From the NCBI GenBank assembly GCA_963169105.1, contig OY720632.1, positions 2,418,001 to 2,482,000 on the forward strand: a DNA stretch of 64,000 bases, in the 5' to 3' direction. The notes under the pieces are model-generated. The model was not told where the DNA came from and did no database searches. It saw nothing but the letters and a program-made list of their open reading frames with translations. Positions 23,560-34,742 of the stretch are shown piece after piece. How positions within the stretch are numbered: position 1 is the stretch's first letter; every line of letters starts with the position of its first letter. This DNA is from Ceriagrion tenellum. Its lineage: Eukaryota > Arthropoda > Insecta > Odonata > Coenagrionidae. The position numbers and the translations under genes were made by a program.

Positions 23560-24050
23560 GCGCCACTTTCATCGACGATCGAAAATCAGCATGCCTATTT
23601 CTTCTTTATTAGTTCCTCTCCTAAAAAGTTCGGTGGACCTTAAGTTAAGCCACTCATTTAAATTATCCATCCACGAAATTCTTCTTCCTCCTCTGCTCCG
23701 CTTTCCTTCAAATTTTCCTTGAACGATGGCTATTGCTCTTTGGTACTTTGAACCTCTCATAATATGACCAAAGAATAGCATTTTTCAATTTTAATGGTTC
23801 TCAAGATTTTACGTCTTTACTTAAGTCGTCGAGGAACTTCCGCATTCATCACTCTCTGCACCCACACTATTTTTATTATCCGACGGTGGCACCATATTTC
23901 AAGGCTTAAATATTTTTTTATATTAATTTATTTAGTGTCCACGTTTCAGCAGCGTAACAAAGGGAGAAAAAAACATAACAGTGTCTTATGCGTATTCTTA
24001 GTTCTAGAGTTAAATCACGATTGAAGAGGATATTCCTCATAGTATTAAAA
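23560..24050 (-). mobile_element. RTE-like LINE fragment, C-terminal region, degraded
   Basis: Minus-strand pieces in order: MRNILFNRDLTLELRIRIRH, CYAAETWTLNK, a stop, then EIWCHRRIIKIVWVQRVMN, then, in another frame, MLFFGHIMRGSKYQRAIAIV, GKFEGKRSRGGRRISWMDNL and STELFRRGTNKEEI. These match the tail of insect endonuclease/reverse-transcriptase LINEs (LLYGxETWTL, then FGHIMR, then GRRRISWLxNL). At least one stop and one frameshift make it a pseudogene. It is a different lineage from the 4 kb fragment, judging by the tail. Confidence 0.75.
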
Positions 24051-24229
24051 ATCACTCGAGCAATATCTATACAACTGCTTTAAGCTTTGCTTAGTGATTC
24101 CGGTGCAGGTTTGATATCAGAGTTACATCTCAACTATCATTACTTATTTTTCTGTTTGAGGCTTTCGCAGCGCTGGATTGCAGTTCTCTCCCATTGTTTA
24201 TTCGGGATAGCTGCGTCAAGTTTTATTCA

Positions 24230-24269
24230 GATGACGTTTCGTGGCCTATGCTGGCCACATCTTCAGATC
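24230..24269 (-). ncRNA. Hammerhead-ribozyme-like motif
   Basis: Read on the minus strand: GAT, CTGAAGA, T, GTGGCC, AGCATA, GGCCAC, GAAAC, GTC, ATC. The boxes CUGANGA and GAAA flank a perfect six-base-pair stem II, GUC sits at the expected cleavage position, and GAT/ATC can pair as stem I. Deviations are one extra U before stem II and no room for a closed stem III between GAAAC and GUC. The motif resembles those in termini of Penelope-like elements. Activity is unproven. Confidence 0.45.
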
Positions 24270-24393
24270 AGGTCTGAGACTGCTATAATTACTTATATTT
24301 TATTTCTTATTTACAGTACATTCAATGTAAATTAAAATAAATTTAGGTTATTAAGAGGTTAAAATTAATACCGTGGATAGTCCTGCTATGTTT

Positions 24394-24574
24394 ATAAATA
24401 ATTCTCGGGATTCTAGCCAAGTAAGATTTTTGGCTGCTAACGTTTCAATGGAACAGTCTTCCATCGTCCGCAGAGCAATAAGATTTGCAGGACAGGACGA
24501 TGGAAGTGTGTTCCATTGAAGCGTTAGGAGCCAAAATTCTTACTTGGCTAGAATCTCGAGAATTATTAATAAAT
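24394..24574. mobile_element. Foldback element (near-perfect hairpin)
   Basis: Left arm 24394-24469 and right arm 24495-24574 are inverted copies of about 76-80 bp, for example AGCCAAGTAAGATTTTTGGC against GAGCCAAAATTCTTACTTGG, around a loop of about 25 bp. Inside each arm (minus-strand sense of the left arm) is GATGGAA, loop, TTCCATTGAAACGTT, a degenerate version of the hammerhead-like arrangement seen elsewhere in the window. No coding sequence is present. Confidence 0.7.
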
Positions 24575-25402
24575 ATTATACGCCGAGAAAGAAATAAATC
24601 TTATAGTCCTGCCGTGCTTTAGAAATAGAGATTACTACTGCAAACCTAATATGTTAGCATGATTTTTCATAAACTGTAGCCGAAAACTAAATCTCAAATT
24701 CCCATAAATAGGAGTTTATCATTAGCTTGATGCGTTTCTCGATGACTGGCATTTCATTTAGAAACCGTGAAGTGTTGCCCACTGTGTCCCTCTACGATCC
24801 TCGGGGTTGCCGCCCACGCAATCGTCCTTGTCCGCTCCAGGAGACGAGTCCACCCACCCACTCCTGCCTCATTTCCCCTCCTTATTTCCCCCCTTCCGCC
24901 ACTCTTTCGCTTTAATGGAGTGCGTCACGATCGGCCCGAGAACCGTGGTGCAGCACTCTCCGCGGCGAAAACCCATCTCCAGTGATTCCCTCCTTTCCTG
25001 GCCAACACAAGGCCCCATCGAGCATGACTGACAAACTCCTCTTCTGACCATTTCCTCGATAATGCTTGTATTTAGACTCGCACAAACCCACGTTCTCCGC
25101 TCGGAGCTTGCTTAAGAGCTCCCACGTCCTTCAATCATGCGAGAATTGATTGTCCTTAACATTGAATCCCTGGGAAATTTGCAATTACAGGTGGGTAGGA
25201 TAAGAGGTGGTCGTTTAGATGAGGAGCCTTCCGAGTGAACGGGAATCGAGGAACGAGGTGATACAGGATTCAATTCATGTGTTTAATGGCTCATCGCGAA
25301 TCGTATACTAAAGTGACCAAAGCTGATAGACATGAAAGATCAATGAAATTCTTGAACGTTTGGAATCAGATCAATGATTGGTGTACAGCAATGCAGTAGG
25401 AT
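24575..25402. other. Stretch without a recognised gene; CT-rich at 24830-24900
   Basis: Frames of 60-74 codons overlap on both strands around 24730-25050 in C-rich sequence, with no recognisable domain. Confidence 0.35.
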
Positions 25403-26025
25403 CATAGAGTAAGTACATATATAGAGTGGCAAAGAGATAGGGCAAAGAGATAGATTCGGATCTAAGTTTTTAAATAATACTTTGGCCGATAGATGGAACA
25501 GGTGTATCGAAGTTGCACGACAAGCCATTACAAATGAGCTTTGGCTCACGGCCACTTCATTTAGTGTCGCATAACTCGCATGATGTTCTTATGATGATTT
25601 CGGAGCCTGAATGTTTACTAATCGACCCATAGCAACGAAAATCATCTTATTGAGTCGTCGAGACCAAATTAAACATGTATTGTAATGTGTCTTCAATGAG
25701 CATCGTTTATAATGAATCGAATTCACGTCAATGTGATGAGACACGCGGTTACCAATAACGGAGTTAACTGTTTACCGATGTATCATAGCAACGACAAAAC
25801 AATTGATGCTCGATTAAAAGCACACAACAGCCATGGTAAATCCACTCTTCTGTATGTTGATGCAAAATCACGGAGTACCACTAGCGCCTCCAAGTGGCCT
25901 TCTCCGTAAGCCAAAATTCTTCCTCTCCTAAGGTGGTGGCACCTGTGAAATTCTTCCCAAAGCTCTCAAAAATGTATGTCCAGTTTGTAGCATTGCTTTG
26001 TCACTCTACACATACTTACTCTATG
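25403..26025 (+). mobile_element. Family B inverted-repeat DNA element, copy B3
   Basis: Runs from CATAGAGTAAGTACATATAT to CTACACATACTTACTCTATG. It shares diagnostic substitutions with B4 (for example CGAAAATCATCTTATTGAG and TGTAATGTGTCTTCAATGAG), so B3 and B4 form a subfamily. It contains the shared 65-codon frame at 25712-25909. Confidence 0.85.
25712..25909 (+). other. 65-codon open frame inside family B copy B3
   Basis: Starts MNRIHVNVMRHAVTNNGVNC and ends SKWPSP, with start, length and stop as in B1 and B4. No domain is recognised. It is probably non-coding sequence of the element. Confidence 0.3.
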
Positions 26026-27304
26026 GTAGTATGTTGTTTTTATCAAGGTTTTGAAAGGGCAAAAGTATTTTCTCAAGGAAAAACAATGCAATGGTGATAT
26101 TGGTTTTCAGGATGCCATACAATACCATTAAGAATAAAATTACTTCCTACAGGTGGAAAACTCCGTGAGCAGGTGAGTTTAAGGCATTGAGTTAAGTTTT
26201 TTTCATTCGTGCCTTGTCCTTAGCAAGTGAATGGCTCGCGTCAAAATGTGACATTTTTCATCCAGCCCACGTATCTTGATTGTAAAGTAGGAATTGAATA
26301 ACCTTGACTGAGAACTTAAGCCATCGACTATGAAAGTTTCTGATCGCCAAGACAACATATTCTTAGACAAAAATCCTGTTTTATTTAATGGAATATATAA
26401 TTGTACATTTGTCGAAGAATCGTTGAGAAAGCGAGTCTTTAAATCTTACATTTCATTACTTGGAAATTAAATTTCACCCGAGATCACAAGTTGAAACAGT
26501 TCTTTGTAGATTAAGGCTTTCTGAATGAGAGTTGTGTAAATATAATTTGCTGCCATTCATTAAAATCGGCACCTTAAGATTTTGAAAAGAATGTGCGTTT
26601 TGATACGCATTTGCCATGACGTTCACTAACGCTATGAGTCATTAAAATAATTCTAATTTTAGAATTAAGCTTGAATGCACAGTAACTGTACAAGCTTTAA
26701 TCATGATCAATGGAAAGCTTTAATTTGTCTTTAAATATTTGTATCTCAAATTATGACGAACCAGGAATCATAATGAAAACTCAAGGAGGAAAAATAATAT
26801 GAAAATTATCAATCGTGAAAACTTAAGCGCTTATGAGTAGCAAGGAATGTTTTAGAATTGATTACAAGAGCGATCCATTCAAAACTAATAACTCAGCGCT
26901 GACGAAAATGTCATGTGCTCCATGGAGCGTAGAGCCGTTACGCTATCATTCAATACCTACGAGATACTCTGCGAGCTCTCCGGAGGAGGATTTGGAATAT
27001 AATTCCTTACTCGGCGTGATTCTAAAGTGACCTCAATTCTTTTTCATGAGAAAACTTTCTCATCGCAGTGTAAAGGAAAACAGAGATTTTTAAAAGACGC
27101 ATCGATTGAAAGTTATCCTCAACACGCAAAAAAAACACGAAATGAGAAACTTATCCTGGATACTCATCCTGGAAAAATTTGAAAGCTTCGAGGTGCAATT
27201 TAGGTTCTTTTTGATACATTACTTCCGTCAATTACTGGTGAGCGAGGAGAATTCAATAATGTCTCTTACATTGCTTGAAAGCATTTTATCAAACTCCAGG
27301 TGAA
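26026..27304. other. Stretch without a recognised gene
   Basis: AT-rich, with frames of at most 65 codons and no repeat I can identify. Confidence 0.35.
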
Positions 27305-27440
27305 GTTTATTTCCTTAACTGTGCACTATTCTGGTGTGAATATGTTCAGTCAAAAGATTGATCGATTGAAAGAGGAATGGATGATCATTGAATGGATGGA
27401 ATGGATGATGGTCTGTGGATTCAAGAAAAACATACTTGAA
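27305..27440 (+). repeat. Dispersed repeat R, copy 1
   Basis: TTTCCTTAACTGTGCACTAT, then TTCTGGTGTGAATATGTTCA, then GGATGATCATTG and CTGTGGATTCAAGAAAAAC recur at 29650-29765. This copy contains an extra GAATGGATG-type duplication near 27385-27410. Class unknown. Confidence 0.65.
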
Positions 27441-27571
27441 ATTGATTGAATGCTTATCAAACTCCAAGTAAACATGATACCAGCGTCACGTACCGATTGT
27501 CATTTTTAACTTTACGGTCAAAAAAAGTCATAATCACTGCAAAATTTAATAAATAGGTACTTAAAGAGCTC

Positions 27572-28065
27572 AATGGTAGTGCGAGCGAAATATCATTTTG
27601 CTTAGAAATCAATGACTTTGGTCTCATCTTAAAGAAAAGTATCTCACCTATCCAATGACACCAAAAATACTACCCCTTACCTCATTACTTTCCGAGATAT
27701 TTGCCAGAAAATACAACAGCCCTTTTACATGGGAAATGGTACGTTTATGCACTCCAGAGAGACCTAATATTAAGAATGAGGCATTTCCTACACTTAGATC
27801 TCGTCAAATAATCAACAGCGTGTAGTTCATATGTTTTCTCAACTATATTTGAAAATTAATCATATTGTCACCGCAGTAGGTTCTTGGGTATCACGAAAAA
27901 ACCTTCCGTCTTGAAGGAGTTTCAAACGCACCACGCGAAATATATGGGTCAAGTTATTAATAATGCAATATTTAATTCATGTGTCCTACCGCTGGTGAAA
28001 TAAAAACGCATAATTCGAATATGGTCTCTATAATGACCAGGGAACTATCTCGCTCGGACCACCTT
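27572..28065 (+). mobile_element. Family A element, copy A7, internally deleted
   Basis: Ends are AATGGTAGTGCGAGCGAAAT and CGCTCGGACCACCTT. About 70 bp is missing: the sequence passes from GTCAAGTTA directly into TTAATAATGCAATATTTAA, so the deletion ends inside the TATTGCA/TGCAATA hairpin. Confidence 0.85.
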
Positions 28066-28847
28066 AACTCTACGCAGTGAATTACTCTCAACTCTAGCCC
28101 GGATGGGAGACACGGTTATCTTCCGGGAAGTGTTTTATTTCTTTTTTTTTTTGGAATCCGGCCGTTTCAAAGTTTCCCCTGAGATCCGTGTCTTCTCTTC
28201 CTCCCCCCTCCCCCCACCCGACTCCTCACCCTCACCAGCATTGCGTGCGGCCAATCGGGAAGTCCACCCCCATCTCCCATCCCACCCCCCGCCGGCCAAG
28301 AGCTCACTCCCCCAAGGACGACCGCCTCTCTCTCCCTTCTCTCGATATCTCTATTCCCCTCCCTCCCCCGCCAACAACTCCTTCCCTCCCTCGCAACGCA
28401 CACACACCCCCACCCCTCTCCACGTTCACTCCGAAGGTGACGATGACTACTGGCCCGTGACCCCCCCCCCCAACCAACCAACCAACCAACCACACCCCCA
28501 TCCCACCTGTGCGTGCATACCCCCCAGCAATCAATCTCCACTCTATATCCAATTTACACGAACCCTCTCTTCAATGGCCCTGAATGAAGACTCCCCGCGG
28601 CAATTGCTCATCTTCACGTCTTCACGCGTGCTACAGTGGAGTGTCGGCCCCTAAAGGGCTCGTGGGCCCCGGGTTCATTTTCGGCTCAGGCCTCCACGCA
28701 TCTAGCTACAGGTTTTGCTCGATCCGCGTCATTTCTCCGAGTGTCAGAGAAACGGCAAATGCCAGATTACAGACAGATTGTCTGCCCCACAGTTTTAACT
28801 TGAGGTAGAATTTTGCTTGGATTTCCATATTCGGAAAAAATATTTGC
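28066..28847. other. C-rich island without a recognised gene
   Basis: 28180-28560 is strongly C/CT-rich, including an (ACCA)n run near 28470-28490 and an uninterrupted C run at about 28460. Frames of 82-183 codons on both strands are Pro/Ser- or Gly/Arg-rich and judged to be artefacts of composition. Confidence 0.4.
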
Positions 28848-29026
28848 ATGCATACATACGTGCCAATCACGCCGTTCCCTTCCGAGGTCGGCAGAGTGAC
28901 TAAGTTTCACTCATAAATACATATTCGTACACCTAACTCTGTTTCAATAATTTCCTCCAAACTGACCTATCCTTGCCATAAACCTCTTTCGCCTCATTCA
29001 CCCCCAGTACACTGCTTCATACACGT
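28848..29026 (-). mobile_element. LINE 3' end, third lineage, copy 1 (truncated)
   Basis: Matches the tail of the LINE at 40745-41193: CATACATACGTGCCAATCAC, GCCGTTCCCTTC, TTTCACTCATAAATACATAT, TTCAATAATTTCCTCC and CACTGCTTCATACACG. Similarity stops abruptly at 29026, so it is a 5'-truncated insertion. The flanking TAGCTTGGTGGTCTGAGCAT at 29030 looks like a tRNA-derived A-box region. Confidence 0.7.
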
Positions 29027-29649
29027 TGGGTAGCTTGGTGGTCTGAGCATTGGACGCGGGAAAAATATTTAAATAGGTAATGAAATCAGCACCTGTTCAC
29101 TCTGTTGCATCTCATTAGTTTCCCAGGTTTTCAAAAATATACACCTTCGAGAATTATATAATAAGCTGATTTGCTTTTGAAGTTTCACCAAATTTTCGAA
29201 TGAAGCCTTTATTTATGTCAGTTATTAAATATGAATTTTCATTAATCATATCCACTCAATGTATTCCATAAAAATGTTAACAATAAATTCTTCCATATAA
29301 TTTTCCACGCGAGGGTTGAATGGAGTGCGAAGGTACATTTGGTTCAAAAGCATCTTCAATACTCTTCGGGATGAATCCCAGAGCGGAATATGAGAAATAT
29401 TTTCACCTATTTTCTCATGAATTTCGCAGCCATGATCATTATAAGAATCTTATGATTTGACTACGAAGACCACTGAGGATGAGGTAATGATAAGGATGGC
29501 AACAGTGTTTTGATACGTCCGGTCAGCGGTTGAGTCATTTTGGAATGACGGAATTAAAATGATGGCCAAGCCTCGTCATCCGCAGAGCCTGAAAACGCTT
29601 CAAAATGCCAACAACTTTTTGTGCCAACCGAGACTGGTTTATTTGATCA
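29027..29649. other. Stretch without a recognised gene
   Basis: Begins with a tRNA-like A-box segment (about 29030-29060) not followed by a B box. The remainder is AT-rich with nothing recognisable. Confidence 0.3.
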
Positions 29650-29765
29650 TTTTCTTTCCTTAACTGCGTACAATTCTGGTGTGAACATGTTCAGTCAAAT
29701 GATTGATTGAGAGAAAGAGGAGTGGATGATCATTGGTGCGTCTGTGGATTCAAGAAAAATGTACA
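29650..29765 (+). repeat. Dispersed repeat R, copy 2
   Basis: Direct repeat of 27305-27440: TTTCCTTAACTGCGTACAAT, TTCTGGTGTGAACATGTTCA, GGATGATCATTGGTGCG and CTGTGGATTCAAGAAAAATG. The last part also resembles 32490-32510 (ATTGGTGCGCCCTGTGGATT). Confidence 0.65.
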
Positions 29766-32254
29766 CTATCATATGGCCTCGCAGCCATCCACCAATCAGT
29801 ACAACGCATAGGATTAACTTCTGATTTCATAAGTAGAATTGATTAGGAATTGAGTAATGCTGTATGAAGAATCTGCTAAAGTGAATTACGATGGTGGTTT
29901 CTTCATAAAATAATAAATATATACACTTAGTAGCTGTTCTTCTTACGCTCTTTACCTCTTTTATTTCATATGGCAATACTTAGATAATGGCGAAATAAAT
30001 GGCGAATTATGTGAACTACAAGCGCTACACGTTCAAGTATCATAATATAATACTTGATAAGTCAGTCAATGCGAAATATTGAATTCTATCAAAGAAAACA
30101 AATCATAAGGAAAGTGCCTCAAATGACCTCAAATCTTAGTTCTGAGAAGGATGCCGGAAAGACCTCCACTTCTTATGCCAGCCTTCTGGTACCATTCTCA
30201 TCCGGCGGCCTTTGCCGCGTTAGGAAACACTCATTCTTGTTCTTTCTCGATGAAGAAGCCCTTTCTTTAAAAAGCCCATTGCATATTTCCTCTCCACTCA
30301 GACCTACGCCTCTTTGTGTCCCGCATATTTGCATCGACGAATTTTTTCCATTATTAACATACATACGCCAGCCCATCCCTCGGAACGTTGCGTCCTTGAA
30401 ATAAATGATTTTCCTCCAAGAAGATTCCGCATCGGACCATAGTCCATTCAGTTAAAATTGAAAACAGAGGCCAACCAAAACGCTCAAGATGCCGCATACG
30501 CAGAGCGATCAACGTTCTTTTTCAACGACGTCAAACTCTGTCGTGTCGTGTCATAGTTTGGATTGTATATACCATCGAGATTATCCCGGAGCAGACCTCG
30601 GATCTTTCATCCCGTTTCCGATAAATTGTCATAAGTCCATCTCACACGATTCGTGGTCCAGCTTAAGAGTCGGTATGACAGGTGGTACAAAATATTGAGG
30701 ACGGGACCCAGTACAATCGATGCCCTCCTTAAAGATTTAACACGACCATTTAACTTGTTATGTTGTAATAATCTGATTCCTCTTGGCTGTATTTTAGTTG
30801 GTACCACCGTAAATGAGATAAATAGGCACTACTGTGCTATGAAATGCATGATGGAAGTTTCACGCATGTTTTCGCAGCACCCGGATGTTCTTAGGAATAC
30901 ATCGTAATGGAAACCATGCACTCTTTCGATATCCTTATTTTTCCTAACCATCAACCTTTAGTTCTTACAAACCTTGCACTGGCGAGAAAGCCGTGTTTTC
31001 ATTTGTATCTGAACGCATGTCTGTTTATATACAGAGACTAAACGGTCAATGACTACAGCTGACCAAACAGCTGATGGGACTTTTTATTTTTTGTTGATTT
31101 TGTCGCCTAAAACCTACTGATAGCGAAATGAGGGAACGGAAAGTTTAGATTAAAGAAAGCACACAGCGTCTGTAAAAGCTGACGTGTTTGGTCGAGTGCT
31201 ACTCGGTCCTTCTGGAAACTAGTAGCAAACTAGTACCACATCAGTAGTAAAAAAGATAGCACAGCCAGCACGATGTCAATTTTGCATATGTTCCAGCATT
31301 CCTCTATCGTTTCACAAGATACTGGATAGCTATCATGTTAGGGAGCATCTTTGAACTTGAACTAGATCTAGTATCATATTAAATGGGCCTAACTCATTCG
31401 CTGGCCTATGTGAATCTCTTCCGGCCTTCCAAAATTATTTGCCAGATTCCTCAAATCCCGATTATCTTCGACATTCCAAGCCTGTTTATATAAAAAAGCT
31501 CTCTCTTTTTTCTTGTCTCGTTTTCAATTAGGAGTCGATTATCATCAAGAAACTCCCATTCCAAATTATCGATCGTCCTCCCTTTCTAAACATTATTAAC
31601 ACCCTGGAACACATCTTTCCCCTCCTGCCTTAGTCCTCACCCCCCGTGCATGACTCACGTTCGCCACCATTCCCTCGTCAAAATGAGAGCGCAGGGGTTG
31701 GCAGAAGGGAAGGGAATCGTCCGCCAAGTCCCTCCTGTGGGGGTATCAATCTTTTTACAGCTTTCATGACTCCACGCTGCCTCGCGGAACGTCATTCGTT
31801 TGCGTCAATTACTCGTCTTAGACATATCTTCGCTCTTCCATCCCGCGTTAAGAGTCACCTCTCCCTCTCGCCTCATTTTCCATCACCCAGTCTCATCAGC
31901 TCATGTTTTGCGTCAGGGATGAGGAAACCAGTTATCCACAAAAGTTCCCTGCGATAAATGAATAGCCAAGATTCGAAAGCATTTACAGACGGAGTCATTG
32001 CCGTCAAAATAAACTTGCACGCCTGCGCTCACCTTCGCTAAGTCTTTTTTTTTTTTTAAATTTTCCTCTTCAATCTTTGAAGGTCGCTCGTCGTGACCAT
32101 CGCCATTTTCACATTTTGATGCATCTACACCCACAGCATCCAAGGTAAGATCACACGCTTCCAATTTCCACTCAATGTTAATTTTATATGCGTTGGAATG
32201 ATGCGGCTAAAAGCTTGGTGGTGACAAAAATTCTTCCCTTTTCATTGCAATATT
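29766..32254. other. 2.5 kb stretch without a recognised gene
   Basis: Frames of up to 116 codons (30054-30404 plus) and 103 codons (31646-31957 plus) lack recognisable domains and have partly overlapping frames on the other strand. A good-looking donor sequence (CCAAGGTAAGA near 32140) is not preceded by an identifiable exon. Confidence 0.3.
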
Positions 32255-32329
32255 TTTGTGCGAAATTCCACAGGGAAAAAAATCATCCACCTTGACCGGG
32301 ATTCGAACCCGGATTTCTCGATTTCCGGA
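32255..32329 (-). mobile_element. Family S2 SINE, copy S2c, truncated
   Basis: Minus strand: CCGGGTTCGAATCCCGG (B box), then TCAAGGTGGATGATTTTTTT and CCCTGTGGAATTTCGC. The A-box half is absent. The B-box region is inverted relative to S2d about 240 bp away. Confidence 0.7.
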
Positions 32330-32485
32330 AAGATCCTTTGATTCTACGGTGACGTGAAGAACGTGAAAAGAAGATGGTTGATTTCAATGCCTGTTGCCGT
32401 CGGCCGTGGTTTAAAGGTAGCACCGATTTACAGCGCAATGAGGGGATTAAATGCTTGAAAATGAAAAAAAAAACGACTGATTATG
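32325..32485 (+). repeat. Inverted repeat IR1, left arm
   Basis: About 160 bp whose reverse complement occurs at 34743-34905, with landmarks TCCTTTGATTC, GTGACGTG, CAATGCCTGTTGCCGTCGGC, CGATTTACAG and GGGGATTAAATGCTTGAAAA. The two arms are 2.25 kb apart and enclose S2d and a LINE 3' end. Confidence 0.8.
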
Positions 32486-32502
32486 GAGACAATTGGTGCG
32501 CC

Positions 32503-32524
32503 CTGTGGATTTAAAAATCCACAG
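32503..32524. repeat. 22 bp palindrome
   Basis: Perfect arms CTGTGGATTT and AAATCCACAG separated by AA. It lies between inverted repeat IR1 and SINE S2d. Confidence 0.9.
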
Positions 32525-32533
32525 AAGGGGAAG

Positions 32534-32660
32534 AGGACGCCTCGGTAGCTTAACTAGCTAAAGCAAGCAAAGGGATCCGGGTTCGATTCCCGGTCAAGGT
32601 GGATGATTTTTTTCTCTGTGGAATTTTGCACAATTGTGCATTGCGGGTGACTCCGTAAAA
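32534..32660 (+). mobile_element. Family S2 tRNA-derived SINE, copy S2d
   Basis: Complete tRNA-like head: CTCGGTAGCTTAACTAGCTA (A box) and CCGGGTTCGATTCCCGG (B box with a perfect T-arm). It is followed by the S2 body GGATGATTTTTTTCTCTGTG, GAATTTTGCAC and GCGGGTGACTCCGT. It could still be recognised by Pol III. Confidence 0.75.
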
Positions 32661-34014
32661 GTGGAACTCCGTGGCCAGTCCCGGATAGCTTGAAATCTGT
32701 TAATATTTTTGTCTGATCAGCACTATGATAACCCATAAAAACGACAAACCAATTTTGGCGGTGGATGAATGCCAAGGTCAGTGTTTCATCGCTTTCTTAA
32801 ACCCTCGGTTTCCAATGATCGCTAAACAGGAAAATCGACTTTCCTCCCGTTTCTTCCTTCTTCCCTTGTTTTTCGGTCTTAGGAAGATCTCACTCCTGAT
32901 TCTTTTTTGTTTCACCCATACCCTAACGGGCTGGACAGAGAGCACCATCACTGTAATCCATTATGTCGAGTTAAAGTGTTAAGTCATGAAATTGCGTATC
33001 AAAATTACTTCCACGACAAAACACGGCAGATATTACCAGCTACTTCGTGTGAAACATATTTATTACGTGTGATTCGTCACTGGTGGAAATTTCTTTTACC
33101 GGAAATATGCTTCGGAAGATTCATTAGCATTGGCAAGTGTGTGGTCCTGAAATATCGATGCAAATCAATAAAATAATACGAGTAATGGCCGGTTGTAAGA
33201 ACAGTTAGTTATGGAATCGATAATTACGAGATCCATAAAGTTATAGAGGCCATAAAAATATTCAGAATTGCCGGAACACATCTACTGGCTACATAACTTA
33301 TTTACCAATAGTTAATAGCTTTGAATATTTTATCTAATCTTCTGACGCAGGATAAAGTTCATGAAAGTTTAGCCTATGAATATTTACTAATGGACTTAAT
33401 ATTTAGCCAGTAAGAGTAAATAAACTGGTCATCTGTCACAAAACAATCATTATATCTATTAATTAAGTCTCCAAGCGGTTCATTGCGCATCCGCCATCTT
33501 GGCTACTTATGGAACTCATAACTCCATGCCATAAGTTATGAAACCAATAAACTCATCGAATGTTTCTACAACACTAATTGAATGGTTACCATTACTTATG
33601 GGTCCCATAACTTTATAGAAAACATATGCGTCGTTCCTGAAACAAGCCATAACTGATCTAAAGACATTGTAAGACCAAGTTTGATATTTTCCATACATCT
33701 ACATATTTTAGACGAGTTGGCTGGATGTGACTAACGTAATAAGATCTCTCTTAATGGATTAAATCGATATCTGTTAATTTTATTTCCATATGAAGACAAC
33801 TTTCAAGGCGTTCAGAAATAATAAGCCCAGCAGCATAGCGCAAGACTGTTAGTTTTTTTGAACAATGCGTCCTTCATGGAAAGGAAACGGCCTGAAAACG
33901 CCCATTAGGTCGATTGCGTTCACCATCAACGGATAACGTTCCGATGCAACTGCAGCCATTTCTCGAGCTACCAGCACTTGGAGTTGATGTGCTTTAAAAT
34001 AACGCTAATATAGG
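32661..34014. other. Stretch without a recognised gene; TTATGG-rich inverted segments 33180-33690
   Basis: Short inverted matches such as AGTTATGG/CCATAACT occur repeatedly from 33205 to 33660, and the outer parts (GTAAGAACAGTTAGTTATGG near 33195 and its approximate complement near 33650-33676) suggest a decayed foldback element. Frames of 60-89 codons are not recognisable. Confidence 0.3.
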
Positions 34015-34705
34015 TATCTACATCATCTACATCTACATCTACGTCATACCCTGCAAGCCACCCAAAGGGTGTGTGGCAGGGGGTGCTTTCGCACCAGGCA
34101 TGCATGAATGATATGGTAGAACACCGACATTACATTAAAAACCCGCGTACCACACATGCAAAGCGCCAATTACAAATCTAATACCCAAGAAACATTGTAT
34201 CTCCAATCGTTCTAACATGCAAGGGATACAAAGACTACTACTACAGATTCAAAATATCATGCATAAATAAGAACATCATTATTTACATCATGCATAAATA
34301 AGACAGAGGAGAATATAATGAGAAAGATTAACTGCCTGCCTATTGTCAATACTCGAACTATTCATGACGACGATCACAGCTGTTATGGTCCCGAATGGTA
34401 CGCGGAAAAAATGACATTTTATACCTATCGGTTCTACAATCTAGCTCTCTAATTTTATTGGCGCGATCTAATCTGCCGTAGTACGAAGGGGTTAATAGTA
34501 TGTTTTTTACGTCGTCAGTAAAATGATTTTCCTGAAATTTATTTAGGAGGTTAAGCCTATAATTTAATCTACGCTGTGATAGCGATTCCCATCCTAATTC
34601 TTCTAACAGTCCAGACACACTAGCCAACTTATCGTAGCATCGTTTCACAAACCTAGCTCCTCTTCGCTGTACGCGATCTAACTCTGATATCAAGCCCGTT
34701 TCGTA
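34015..34705 (-). mobile_element. CR1/L2/Jockey-like LINE 3' end, second copy
   Basis: The minus-strand product reads TGLISELDRVQRRGARFVKR, GLLEELGWESLSQRRLNYRL, NILLTPSYYGRLDRANKIRE and CRTDRYKMSFFPRTIRDHNS. It is homologous to the tail of the 20 kb copy but clearly diverged (a different subfamily). The 3' UTR (CTGCCACACACCC) is followed by a CATCTA hexanucleotide tail at about 34021-34045, a typical LINE 3' microsatellite end. The open frame extends upstream into a TATGG simple repeat that is not part of the element. The 5' part is truncated. Confidence 0.85.
34358..34705 (-). pseudogene. Reverse-transcriptase C-terminal fragment of the 34 kb LINE
   Basis: About 115 codons remain open from TGLISELDRVQRR to RDHNSCDRRHE. 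They correspond to the region downstream of the polymerase core and lack catalytic residues, so this is a non-functional remnant. The conserved CRTDRY and FFPRTI motifs place it with the 20 and 56 kb copies. Confidence 0.8.
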
Positions 34706-34742
34706 TGGATATAATGGTATGGTATAGTATGGTATAATGGTC

